Below are positions 1-7,627 of a stretch of DNA of 16,887 nucleotides, in pieces (the stretch's first letter is position 1; every line of letters begins with the position of its first letter). The notes below the pieces were generated by a model that was given only the letters and a program-made list of their open reading frames with translations, ran no database searches and was not told the origin of the DNA. The DNA is from JAKAWW01 sp049966775. GTDB taxonomy: Archaea > Micrarchaeota > Micrarchaeia > Micrarchaeales > Micrarchaeaceae. The stretch lies in contig JBMFTZ010000020.1 of assembly GCA_049966775.1 (NCBI GenBank), positions 1-16,887 on the forward strand. The letters run 5' to 3'. Both the position numbers and the translations under genes were made by a program.

Positions 1-144
1 ATTTTCACAGCGATAGAACATATTTCGCTGCCGAAGATAGATGATACCAACCCTGCGCAAGATTGTTCCATCAATTACATAACCCCTCTACTATTTTGCG
101 TTTTGGCTCTGCTTTTGCTCTGCTACAGAATAGGTGTATCAAAA
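1..144. other. left-edge stretch with no firmly supported gene
   Basis: Two weak coding possibilities exist. On the plus strand, frame 1 is open from the window edge to a TGA at 220-222 (73 codons) and encodes one hydrophobic segment of about 18 residues around 76-134. It would have to run about 78 bases into the antisense 3' end of the kinase gene, which is unusual. On the minus strand, an ATG at 71-69 preceded by a GAGGGG run opens a frame that continues off the window edge (starts MEQSCAGLV). It could be a third gene of the mevalonate operon. Neither product is recognised and the two cannot be separated from this sequence alone. Confidence 0.2.
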
Positions 145-1314
145 TCAGCAGTTAACACTCTGGGTAAAGCTCAATCCACCATCCGCTATCTTCAAATCCA
201 GAACCTCAAGCTCGTCTATTGAGTTCCAGAAATTTTTCAGTTTTTCCGCATCGTCTGGGCTTAGCGCAAGCGCGGCTATTGAATCCTTGCCGCCTGAGCC
301 AGGAAGTTTGGCAACGTAAGCGCCGTGCTTTTTGCTTTCTTCTATCAAAGTAGTGCAGTCATCCGGTTCTATAGATGTGCTGCTTTCTTCTCCGAGGAGC
401 TTCATAGCCCGCCTGCTCCTTTCAAATCCTTCCCTGAAAAGCTCCATGTAGTGCTTCGCGGCTGCATCCGTGTTAATGCCGTTAAGCGCCTTTATTGCCT
501 CTTCATCGCCTGTTTTTATCTCTTCCATAATCTGGCGATATCTTTCAGGATGTTCGTCCTTAAATTTATTCACGCTTTTGATCATCGAAGTGGTTATTGC
601 CGATTCATCCTTAAAGTGCGCAAACACCGGTGTAAAGGCCTTGGGAAATTCTGTTTTCTTTATCTTGTAATCCCACCCCATCTCAATGTATTTCCTTACA
701 TCTGCTGGCGTGTACTTTTCAGGAAAGCCTTTCAATAATGACGGAGAGTACCTCTGGTATATTATAGTGCCAAAAGTTGCCGCCGCAATGTCGAAGCCGC
801 TGCCTATCTTCTCAGTTGCAACACTGTGTGAAAGCTGGGCTATCCTATGCACCTTCTCCCTATCATATCCGCCGAAAAGCTCCAGTATTGAGGATGCAGT
901 AGCAACTGTCAGCGCGGCGCTGCTGCCCAAGCCGCTTTTTACTACTTTTGTGCCGTTTTTGGATCTTACCACCCTATATGTCATCAGTGCATCATTCCTG
1001 GTCTTTATGTGCAGCCCAGTTGCCTTGCCACCCAAAGCCACCGCATACTTAAGAGCTATTTCAATGCTTTTCACAAGCAGCGTAAGCTCTGGCACAGTGT
1101 TAATAATGATAGAACCATCTTCCTCTATCTTTCCACCGATGCTACTGTTGACCATTGGCGCCTCTATGACAAGCTTGTTTCCCGGGATGGTTTCTGCACT
1201 CACGTGGACCTTTGCGTCTACTGTGGTTACTAAGCCTACGTTTCCTTCTAGCACAGAATAGCCGCCAAGCCACAGCACCTTGCCTGGTGCAGCCGCTTCA
1301 ACGTATGTGCTCAT
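145..1314 (-). CDS. phosphomevalonate kinase (GHMP kinase family)
   Basis: Predicted to phosphorylate mevalonate 5-phosphate to the 5-diphosphate with ATP in the cytoplasm, the second kinase step of the classical mevalonate pathway leading to archaeal isoprenoid lipids. The 389-residue protein opens with APGKVLWLGGYSVLEG (residues 9-24), the N-terminal signature of phosphomevalonate kinases. The ATP-binding GHMP loop KSGLGSSAA is at 126-134, and the third GHMP motif LPGSGGKD is at about 337-344. Length is between that of the shorter archaeal enzymes and the yeast Erg8 protein. The start ATG overlaps the stop of the upstream diphosphomevalonate decarboxylase by 4 bases (ATGA), so the two are almost certainly translated together. 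Mevalonate kinase itself was considered, but the LGGYSVLEG opening fits the phosphomevalonate enzyme better. No frameshift or missing motif is seen. Confidence 0.88.
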   Translation of the reverse strand: MSTYVEAAAPGKVLWLGGYSVLEGNVGLVTTVDAKVHVSAETIPGNKLVIEAPMVNSSIGGKIEEDGSIIINTVPELTLLVKSIEIALKYAVALGGKATGLHIKTRNDALMTYRVVRSKNGTKVVKSGLGSSAALTVATASSILELFGGYDREKVHRIAQLSHSVATEKIGSGFDIAAATFGTIIYQRYSPSLLKGFPEKYTPADVRKYIEMGWDYKIKKTEFPKAFTPVFAHFKDESAITTSMIKSVNKFKDEHPERYRQIMEEIKTGDEEAIKALNGINTDAAAKHYMELFREGFERSRRAMKLLGEESSTSIEPDDCTTLIEESKKHGAYVAKLPGSGGKDSIAALALSPDDAEKLKNFWNSIDELEVLDLKIADGGLSFTQSVNC

Positions 1315-2360
1315 GCTCTCACGTTTGTATTAATAATGCTATTAATCTCAGTTTCATATTGCGGACCTATAATTCTTGGGCCTTTGCCCATCCTGAGCTC
1401 AACGAGCTCTTTTATGCCCTCTATTTTCTTTAAAGCAGCATAAACATTGCTCTTGTTTTTATCGGTGGTTATCACAACAGCATTTGGCCCTGCGTCAAAT
1501 GTATAAGCAGCAACCATGCCGCTCGCGTTGAGCTCGTGAATGGTGTATATTACCTCCTTTGACACATCGTTGAGATAGATGATTGGTGGGAATGTGTCAA
1601 GCATCACAGCATGCATGTTGTTGCTCTCCTCCATTGTTATCTTTGCAAGGGCGCTAAAATCCCGTTCTTTTATCGCCCTCTCTAACAGTTTAGCATGTAC
1701 TTCTGCTATGCTTGGTCTTTCCCCATAGAGCTTGCTTGTTTCGACCGTCTGCTTCATCCCTGCTCGCGAGGAAATTCTCTTCTTCGCTTCAGATACTACG
1801 GCCACGAGGATTGAAATCTCTGGCCAGTAATCTTCATCTGCTATCTGCTCTATATATGAGTCGCTTCCATCGCTCTTGGAGCCCTTGTTCCATTTTACGA
1901 AGCCGCCCATAAGGCTTCTGCACGAGCTGCCACTGCCCTGCCTTGCAACTATCGAGAGATCTGTTGCAGAAAGCTTTAAGTCCAAGGCGCTGTTAGCCGC
2001 ATACACCAAAGCCGATATCCCAGAAGCGCTTGAAGCAAGCCCAGCAGCAGTGGGGAAGGAATTTACCGAATAAACAACTGCGTGGGCAGATACCCCTGCC
2101 ATGCGCCTGAGCTCGTCAACAATCTTGAATCTCTCATTTACATCCGGATTCTTCAGATCCTGCTCTACGCCATTTATAAAGAAGGTATCATTGCCCAACT
2201 TGTCGGAAAAATACACGCTTGTGGTAGTATTAAACTTTTCATCCAAAGTTATGCTTATAGAAGAATTGTATGGCAGTATAAGCTTCTCATCCCTCTTGCC
2301 CCAATATTTGACAAGTGCTATATTGGGGGTTGCAATCGCTGTATACACCTTGTCTAACAT
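1311..2360 (-). CDS. mvaD: diphosphomevalonate decarboxylase
   Basis: Predicted to convert mevalonate 5-diphosphate to isopentenyl diphosphate with ATP, releasing CO2, in the cytoplasm. The 349-residue protein shows the family signatures in order: PNIALVKYWGKRD at 12-24 (with Lys18), NSSISITL at 32-39, FPTAAGLASSASG at 102-114 (GHMP loop), ARQGSGSSCRSLMGGF at 139-154, ESNNMHAVMLDTFPP at 245-259, and TFDAGPNAVV at 287-296 with Asp289. In characterised family members the corresponding Lys and Asp are needed for decarboxylation, and the mevalonate 3-kinases of Thermoplasma lack them. Their retention here argues for a true decarboxylase. The gene is first in a two-gene operon with phosphomevalonate kinase and is read from a TATA-like box shared with the divergent thymidylate kinase. 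The ATG at 2360 leaves only a very short leader. Confidence 0.93.
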   Translation of the reverse strand: MLDKVYTAIATPNIALVKYWGKRDEKLILPYNSSISITLDEKFNTTTSVYFSDKLGNDTFFINGVEQDLKNPDVNERFKIVDELRRMAGVSAHAVVYSVNSFPTAAGLASSASGISALVYAANSALDLKLSATDLSIVARQGSGSSCRSLMGGFVKWNKGSKSDGSDSYIEQIADEDYWPEISILVAVVSEAKKRISSRAGMKQTVETSKLYGERPSIAEVHAKLLERAIKERDFSALAKITMEESNNMHAVMLDTFPPIIYLNDVSKEVIYTIHELNASGMVAAYTFDAGPNAVVITTDKNKSNVYAALKKIEGIKELVELRMGKGPRIIGPQYETEINSIINTNVRA

Positions 2361-2390
2361 ATCTGTCAGCCTATGTAAAATATATGCAAG

Positions 2391-2402
2391 GTATAAATAT
2401 AT
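2391..2402. promoter_or_regulatory. shared TATA-like box between divergent mvaD and tmk
   Basis: GTATAAATATAT lies 47-57 bases before the plus-strand thymidylate kinase ATG (2448) and about 31-42 bases before the minus-strand mvaD ATG (2360). Read from either strand it resembles an archaeal TATA box. With the usual 24-27 base distance, transcripts would start near 2422 (plus) and near 2370 (minus), giving leaders of roughly 25 and 10 bases. This is the only A/T-rich box in the 87-base gap that fits both genes. The assignment is by spacing and composition only. Confidence 0.5.
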
Positions 2403-2447
2403 TAACTGTTTTGTGGTATTGGACGGGGTGTCGGATATGGTGTTTTC

Positions 2448-3080
2448 ATGCTAATCGCTTTGGAGGGAATTGACGGCTCGAGCAAGACGACACAGACGCG
2501 TCTTTTGCACAAATATCTAGACAAGGAAGGCATAGACAACGTTGCCACAAGCGAGCCCACCGATGGTGCAATAGGCAAGCTCATAAAGAGCATAGTGGGC
2601 AAGGACAAGCCGTTTGACGTTACCACGTTGCAGCTACTCTTCACTGCGGACAGAGCATACCATGTCCGGTATTTTATAAAGGAATGGGACAGCGCAGGCA
2701 AGTTCGTGCTGTGTGACAGGTACCTTTTTTCGACAGTCGCGTATGGAAGTGCTGCGGGGCTCAGCAAGCAGTGGCTCTTAAAGATTAACGAGCAATTCCC
2801 CATGCCGGATCTGACTATAGTGCTCGATGTTTCGCCCAGGCTTGCGATGGAGCGCATTCATTCCCGCATGAAGAGCTACATAGATAATACAAAGTTAATA
2901 GGCCAAGGCGCTGATAAGGCTAAAGTTTCAATGTACGAGAAACTGGGCTTTCTGTCAAAGGTAAGGCTCGAGTACAAGAACATGGCAAGCGAGTACCACA
3001 ATTACTTCATCGTGGACAGCAGTGCGAGCCAGAATGCGGTACACAAAAAAATCGTCTCCATAATGGAGAGCAACATATAG
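2448..3080 (+). CDS. tmk: thymidylate kinase
   Basis: Predicted to phosphorylate dTMP to dTDP with ATP in the cytoplasm. The 210-residue protein has the P-loop GIDGSSKTT at 7-15, the EPTDG segment at 36-40 that in the family contacts the substrate, and the DRY motif at 90-92 followed by FSTVAYGSA. The VLDVSP strand is at 125-130, and the C-terminal helix EKLGFLSKVRLEYKNM is typical of the family. Length matches usual thymidylate kinases. The ATG at 2448 is supported by a GGTG ribosome site ending 5 bases upstream. An oddity is Ser12 in place of the nearly invariant glycine before the P-loop lysine (AGC instead of GGC). All other key residues are in place, so activity is still likely. Confidence 0.92.
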   Translation: MLIALEGIDGSSKTTQTRLLHKYLDKEGIDNVATSEPTDGAIGKLIKSIVGKDKPFDVTTLQLLFTADRAYHVRYFIKEWDSAGKFVLCDRYLFSTVAYGSAAGLSKQWLLKINEQFPMPDLTIVLDVSPRLAMERIHSRMKSYIDNTKLIGQGADKAKVSMYEKLGFLSKVRLEYKNMASEYHNYFIVDSSASQNAVHKKIVSIMESNI

Positions 3081-3134
3081 CAAAAATTCGGAAATAGAAA
3101 GATGTTTAAACCTATCGCATCCCCTATGCTCAGC

Positions 3135-3143
3135 TTTAAATAT
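3135..3143 (+). promoter_or_regulatory. TATA-like promoter box
   Basis: TTTAAATAT is centred about 38 bases before the GTG start of the propeller protein, which would place the transcript start near 3165, just at the GGGTGGG ribosome site (3165-3171). This also supports the GTG at 3177 as the start. Called from spacing and composition only. Confidence 0.45.
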
Positions 3144-3176
3144 TAAAAAGGCAACATAATAAGCGGGTGGGTTTTA

Positions 3177-4883
3177 GTGAAAAGCGAAAACAATTATAAG
3201 GCCCAATCAGCGATAGAATTTGTTGCAAACTACAGCTGGCTTATCCTAATTATCACTGTGATAGTAATCCTGCTGTATATGTTTTTAAGTGTCCCTAGTG
3301 CTATCGTGCCATCGGAGTGCTCGTTTGAGAACGGAGTTTACTGCAATGATCTAATACTCGCTTCTAATACTTCAACTCATGTTACAAAATTGCTTCTGCT
3401 GATGACGGATACGCAGCCCTATCCAATAACACATCCTGCCATATACGCGCAGGTAAATGGTGCAAACACATCAATCGCCTCGTGTGAACCTTCATTTGCA
3501 AATTCGGGCTCGCAGCTCTTCTGTGTAGTTGCGCTTCCATTGAATTTGTCCCTGAATTCTTTTCTTACTGGATCTATATACCTAAATGCTGGGTACTGTA
3601 GCATGCCCGGCAGCTATCCCTCTATGGGAAGCTGCTCAGCGTACCAAAAAGAGACTTATGTAGGGGAATTTTCAGCTCATGTACAATCTTATGGTACCAA
3701 TAAGCCATTTGCTACAATAACACTTTATGTGCCTAATACAACCTTGACTACGGGAAGCAATGAAACCGTATACGCAACAGTAAACTTTGCTGGGATTCCT
3801 GTAAGGAATGCAATCATAAATTTCTCTGTGAACGCAACCGCGGGCAAAGTTATGCCTGGAAGCGCCAGCACAAATGAGACTGGAGTGGCGCAGGCGCTGT
3901 TTTACGGTTATTCGCCTGCAAGTGTATCGCTTACTGCAACATATGGCAACATTAGCGCTAACAGCATATTAGGCATAGAGCCTTTGCCACCACCTGCTGC
4001 CATATTCTGCGTAGCGGGCAATAACAATTTTGAATATACCAACGCCTCTTACTATGCGGCAGCGACAAGCAATGGTCTGGGCGCATGGCACGCCACTGCA
4101 AGCTACCCAAGCAAGGCATTTACAGAAAGCTGCTCAGAATATAATGGCTACGTATACTGTGCAGATGGCATGAACTATAGCGGCCTTTCAAATTCAACAT
4201 TCTTTGCAAAGCTCTCGCCTGGCGGTTTGAGTGCATGGCAGAAATCGACGCCTTACCCTGTTAAGACGTATTACCAGAGCTGCGCTGCATATCATGGTAA
4301 AATGTACTGCGTAGGTGGTATAACAAATCCGCTGCTGGGCTCGGCCACAAACCTTGCATACTACAGTAGTATTTCTAGCTCGGGTTTTAGCGCATGGCAA
4401 CAGGCAAGCAGTTATCTCATATCTATATATGGCCAAAGCTGTGTTGCAGGCGATTCGCGTGTTTATTGCGTATCTGGAGTATTTGGAAGCGGGAATGTCT
4501 ATTACGCTAACATAACAAGCGCGGGCCTTGGCGCATGGCATGCTACGACAAGTTATCCCGCTGCAACATTTAATCAGAATTGTGTTGCAAGCAATAGTAG
4601 CATATACTGCATAGGCGGCTCTATAGACAGCACTTCTGTGTATTATGCACCGTTTACCAGCAACGGCTTGGGTCAATGGAATGCAACCGCAAGCTATCCA
4701 ATACCAATATATGATGCAAGCTGCGCGGTATACGGTGGCGCGGTGTACTGCATTGGTGGCTTTACTTCAACCGGGCCCACGAGCAGCGTTTATTATGCCG
4801 ATATAACCAGTAAAGGCCTTAGCGCATGGCACGCCACTGCAAGCTACCCGCAGCCCGTATTTGGTCAGAGCTGCTTCGCATGA
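3177..4883 (+). CDS. class III signal (pilin-like) surface protein with Ig-like domain and six-fold Kelch-like repeat
   Basis: Unnamed 568-residue protein, probably displayed on the outer face of the cell membrane. Residues 8-16 (KAQSAIEFV) form a class III (archaeal type IV pilin) signal, with cleavage expected after Ala9, followed by one membrane segment at about 20-38. A cysteine-rich region (Cys48, 56, 103, 116, 141, 153) comes next. An Ig-like domain at about 177-266 resembles bacterial Big repeats (segments TVYATVNFAGIPVRNAIINFSV and TNETGVAQALF). From 274 to the end are Kelch-like repeats of 47-53 residues, with Trp at 304, 354, 407, 454, 501, 551. Each Trp is followed exactly 15 residues later by Cys and, in the first five, another Cys 9 residues on in a YC-x-GG motif. 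Start is GTG with a strong GGGTGGG site. N-glycosylation sequons are frequent. Ligand or partner cannot be told; adhesion or sugar binding is only a guess. Confidence 0.8.
   Translation: MKSENNYKAQSAIEFVANYSWLILIITVIVILLYMFLSVPSAIVPSECSFENGVYCNDLILASNTSTHVTKLLLLMTDTQPYPITHPAIYAQVNGANTSIASCEPSFANSGSQLFCVVALPLNLSLNSFLTGSIYLNAGYCSMPGSYPSMGSCSAYQKETYVGEFSAHVQSYGTNKPFATITLYVPNTTLTTGSNETVYATVNFAGIPVRNAIINFSVNATAGKVMPGSASTNETGVAQALFYGYSPASVSLTATYGNISANSILGIEPLPPPAAIFCVAGNNNFEYTNASYYAAATSNGLGAWHATASYPSKAFTESCSEYNGYVYCADGMNYSGLSNSTFFAKLSPGGLSAWQKSTPYPVKTYYQSCAAYHGKMYCVGGITNPLLGSATNLAYYSSISSSGFSAWQQASSYLISIYGQSCVAGDSRVYCVSGVFGSGNVYYANITSAGLGAWHATTSYPAATFNQNCVASNSSIYCIGGSIDSTSVYYAPFTSNGLGQWNATASYPIPIYDASCAVYGGAVYCIGGFTSTGPTSSVYYADITSKGLSAWHATASYPQPVFGQSCFA
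3990..4883 (+). repeat. protein-level tandem repeat coding region: six 47-53-residue blades with fixed Trp-15-Cys-9-Cys spacing
   Basis: Within the surface protein, the unit G-L-x-A-W-x6-YP-x7-C-x8-(V/I)YC-x-GG recurs six times. The distances are regular: Trp to first Cys is 15 residues in all six, first to second Cys is 9 in five of five, and second Cys to next Trp is 23-29. The array begins with a lone second-Cys half unit (IFCVAG, Cys278) and stops right after a lone first-Cys half unit (QSC, Cys566). The open array is therefore six units, circularly permuted. DNA identity between units is moderate rather than exact, so this is an old protein repeat and not a recent DNA expansion. Confidence 0.75.
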
Positions 4884-4898
4884 ATTACGTTGTATAGC

Positions 4899-4908
4899 TA
4901 TTTTAAAG
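4899..4908 (+). promoter_or_regulatory. TATA-like box before trpS
   Basis: TATTTTAAAG is centred about 33 bases ahead of the trpS ATG at 4937. Transcription from it would begin near 4930, giving a leader of only a few bases. That agrees with the lack of a clear ribosome site before trpS. The flippase gene downstream probably shares this transcript. Confidence 0.45.
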
Positions 4909-4936
4909 CTTTCACCCCAAAAGTTATTGTGAGTAG

Positions 4937-6061
4937 ATGGCAGAGGGCTTCCACGTAGATCCGTATAAAGTTGAGGGCAAGATAGACTATGAAAAGTTTG
5001 CAAAGACGTATGGACTGCAGGAAATAGACGCCCAGCTAGAGAAGCACCTGCTTAAATATACTGGCACGTTGCACCCGCTTTTGCGAAGGCGCATATTCTA
5101 TGCGCATAGGGATCTAGACTGGCTACTTGATGAATACGAAAAGGGCAACAAGTTTTACATATATACCGGTATAGCGCCTTCAGGTACCATGACACTCGGG
5201 CACCTTATCCCATTCATGCTCGCTCAGTGGCTACAGGAAAAGTTTGACGTGGATGTATACATACAGATACCAGACGAGGAAAAGTTCCTTGCGGGGAAAG
5301 ATCCGCTGCTTACACTAGAAAAGGCTCATGAATATGCGTACGATGACGCCGCCACTATAATGGCGCTCGGCTTCAAAAAGACAAGAACAAAGATTTTCCT
5401 TGATACAGAATACGCAAAAACAATGTACAAGCAGGCGTTGCGCGTTGCAAAGCATATAACCTTTTCAATGATAAAAGACGCCTTCGGGTTCACTACGGAA
5501 ACGAACATAGGTGCAATCTTCTATACGAGCATGCAAGCAGTACCCGCATTCCTCAAATCAGTAGAAGAAGGCCACAACGTGCCATGCCTAATACCCCTTG
5601 CAATAGACCAGGACGTGCACTTTAGGATAGCAAGAGATGTACTTACAAAGTTGGGCTACTATAAACCTTCAATAATATATGCAAAGTTCTTGCCGGGCTT
5701 ATCTGGAAATGCCAAAATGTCAGCAAGCGACCTGCTAAATACAATATACCTTAGCGATACCCCTGAAACGATTGCTAAGAAAATACAGCGCGCGTATACT
5801 GGCCAGCAAGCCACTTTGGAGCTTCAGCGCAAATACGGTGGAGATCCCGAAAAGTGCGTAGTGTGTCAGTACTATAGATACCTCTTTGAGCCGGATGACA
5901 GGAAGCTGCAAGCAATATTTGATGGCGAGCGCAACGGCACGCTATCCGCAGGTGAGCATAAGCAGGACCTTACCAAGCGCGTGTTAAAGTTCGTAAAGCA
6001 CCTGCAGAACAGGAAGGAGCACCTGCGTAGCGAGCTGGATAAGTTAATCATAAGAGACTGA
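4937..6061 (+). CDS. trpS: tryptophanyl-tRNA synthetase (archaeal/eukaryal type)
   Basis: Charges tRNA(Trp) with tryptophan in the cytoplasm. The 374-residue protein is a class I synthetase. The HIGH-like motif appears as TLGHL (86-90) inside the stretch APSGTMTLGHLIPFMLAQW. The tryptophan-subfamily signature AIDQDVHFRIARD is at about 222-234, which separates it from tyrosyl enzymes. The KMSKS loop is present as AKMSAS (259-264). A DEEKFL segment at 113-118 and a CVVCQYYRYLFEP region near 319-332 also fit the archaeal/eukaryal form, and length is normal for it. The ATG at 4937 sits about 6 bases after the expected transcript start. The flippase gene begins directly after its stop, so the two are probably co-transcribed, but there is no evident functional link. 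Confidence 0.95.
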   Translation: MAEGFHVDPYKVEGKIDYEKFAKTYGLQEIDAQLEKHLLKYTGTLHPLLRRRIFYAHRDLDWLLDEYEKGNKFYIYTGIAPSGTMTLGHLIPFMLAQWLQEKFDVDVYIQIPDEEKFLAGKDPLLTLEKAHEYAYDDAATIMALGFKKTRTKIFLDTEYAKTMYKQALRVAKHITFSMIKDAFGFTTETNIGAIFYTSMQAVPAFLKSVEEGHNVPCLIPLAIDQDVHFRIARDVLTKLGYYKPSIIYAKFLPGLSGNAKMSASDLLNTIYLSDTPETIAKKIQRAYTGQQATLELQRKYGGDPEKCVVCQYYRYLFEPDDRKLQAIFDGERNGTLSAGEHKQDLTKRVLKFVKHLQNRKEHLRSELDKLIIRD

Positions 6062-6070
6062 GTGCATCAG

Positions 6071-7627
6071 ATGGAGGCAGATGAGCCAGATAGCGAAATG
6101 CTAGAATTCGGTGCCACAACTGCCAAAGGCGGCGTCCTGTTCACCTCAAGCAAGATCATAAGCACAGTAGTGACGCTTGTTCTGCTTATCTTCCTTGCAA
6201 GGGTGCTAAGACCTGCGGACTATGGCCTTTACGCCATTGCCATCGCCTTTTCCACAACTTTGCATGCAAGTGGCAACTTCGGCATGGCGACTGCAATACG
6301 AAGGAAGCTGCCGCAGCTGAAGGACAGGCTCGGAGTGTTCTCTGTAATTAGCAACGCTTATGCCCTCTCTCTTGGTATTACTGTTGCCGTAGTTATCGCG
6401 GGGATTGCACTAAGTGGCTTCCTTGCGGCGTACGCCTATCACAATAGCTCGCTTACAGTGCCGCTTGAGCTCGCCGCGTTGATGGTACTTTTTAGTGTGA
6501 TGTATAACTTGTCCGTATCGGTGCTAGTGGGTATCGACAGGGTCGCAGATTCAGCATATGGTGTTATATCCTATTCGGTTGCCCAGTTAGTCGCGGTTGT
6601 GGCACTTGTACTCTTAGGCTTTGGTATTGTGGGCGCCCTTTTAGGTACCCTGCTCGGTCTTGCTACGGGTATGATTGCTTCGATGCTCTTTATCATTAAG
6701 CGGCTCGGCTTAATGTTCGTTAAACCGCAGAAAAAAGAGATGAAAGAGCTTGGAAAATTTACGACACCGCTCGTTGTATCAAGTATTGCTTCAAACGCTA
6801 GCATGAGCTTCGCCGTGCTGGTGCTAGGCCTATTTGTGAGCGCGTTTGTGGTAGGCGAGTACAATGCAGCATTCAAACTCGGCAGCTTTGCCCAGGTAAT
6901 AATAATCTCAGTTGCGTTCCTGCTCCTTCCTGCGTTTTCAAAAGCAATGTCAAGCGAAAGCCTCTCCAAGAAGCTGAGCTCCATACTCAACGGCAGCATA
7001 TACTACACGCTGCTATTCCTCCTACCATTAGTGGCATATGTGATAGCAGTGGCCAAGCCCCTCATATACCTGTTCTTTTCAAGCGCCTACTCTAGCACAC
7101 CGACATACTTCATAGTCATAGTGATAGGCATAACAATCGGGATAGTGGGCCATTACGGTATCAACATAATAATAAGCCAGGGTGATACTAAGCGCACAAC
7201 GAAGTACCAGCTGATAGTAGCCGCAGCAGAGCTGCTGCTGCTCGCAGCACTAACCCCCTTATTCAAGGTGTTTGGGGTGCTTCTAAGTATATTCATCATA
7301 GGCCCGCTAGTGATGGATGTGATATACATAAATGCATTGGAAAAGAGTTTTGGCATATCGCTCAGATACAGGCAGCTTATACTGTTTTCGATAGCCTCAA
7401 TAATCTTGGTTGTGGTATTGCTAATTCCTGGTGTATTTGTACACGGGAAAGCGCTATTGCTGGTAGATGCTGTGCTTGCCATACTATTGTATCCTGTAAT
7501 TGTCGGAAAGTTGCGCATAGTGAAGAGCAATGATTTAGCGTTTATCAAAAGCGTAGGCAAAAGGCTCAGGCTATCAGGGATAACAGATGCCTTGGTAAGA
7601 TACACACAAAAGTTTGTAAGCGAGTAA
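6071..7627 (+). CDS. polysaccharide/lipid-linked oligosaccharide flippase (Wzx/MOP superfamily)
   Basis: An integral membrane protein of about 518 residues with 12-14 hydrophobic segments, predicted to flip lipid-linked glycans across the membrane for surface polysaccharide or protein glycosylation. After a short acidic N-terminus, the sequence GGVLFTSSKIISTVVTLVLL, then FLARVLRPADYGLYAIAIAF, is the hallmark opening of the MOP-type O-antigen/teichoic acid transporter family. A second family feature is a FVVGEYNAAFKLGSFAQVI segment near residue 260. A GTG at 6062 abuts the trpS stop and would add three residues; the ATG at 6071 is chosen as the stronger start codon. Arrangement indicates co-transcription with trpS. 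The substrate cannot be read from sequence. The nearby epimerase-like gene and the sequon-rich surface protein fit an envelope glycan role, as inference. Confidence 0.83.
   Translation: MEADEPDSEMLEFGATTAKGGVLFTSSKIISTVVTLVLLIFLARVLRPADYGLYAIAIAFSTTLHASGNFGMATAIRRKLPQLKDRLGVFSVISNAYALSLGITVAVVIAGIALSGFLAAYAYHNSSLTVPLELAALMVLFSVMYNLSVSVLVGIDRVADSAYGVISYSVAQLVAVVALVLLGFGIVGALLGTLLGLATGMIASMLFIIKRLGLMFVKPQKKEMKELGKFTTPLVVSSIASNASMSFAVLVLGLFVSAFVVGEYNAAFKLGSFAQVIIISVAFLLLPAFSKAMSSESLSKKLSSILNGSIYYTLLFLLPLVAYVIAVAKPLIYLFFSSAYSSTPTYFIVIVIGITIGIVGHYGINIIISQGDTKRTTKYQLIVAAAELLLLAALTPLFKVFGVLLSIFIIGPLVMDVIYINALEKSFGISLRYRQLILFSIASIILVVVLLIPGVFVHGKALLLVDAVLAILLYPVIVGKLRIVKSNDLAFIKSVGKRLRLSGITDALVRYTQKFVSE

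Noticed and set aside
686..1261. 191-residue plus-strand frame opposite phosphomevalonate kinase
   Set aside because: It is fully antisense to a well-supported gene with all family motifs and has no recognisable features of its own.
2402..2857. 151-residue minus-strand frame opposite thymidylate kinase
   Set aside because: Antisense shadow of tmk, whose motifs are all in the plus frame.
4194..4676. 160-residue minus-strand frame with regular cysteines
   Set aside because: The regularity mirrors the repeats of the plus-strand propeller protein; no separate evidence of coding.
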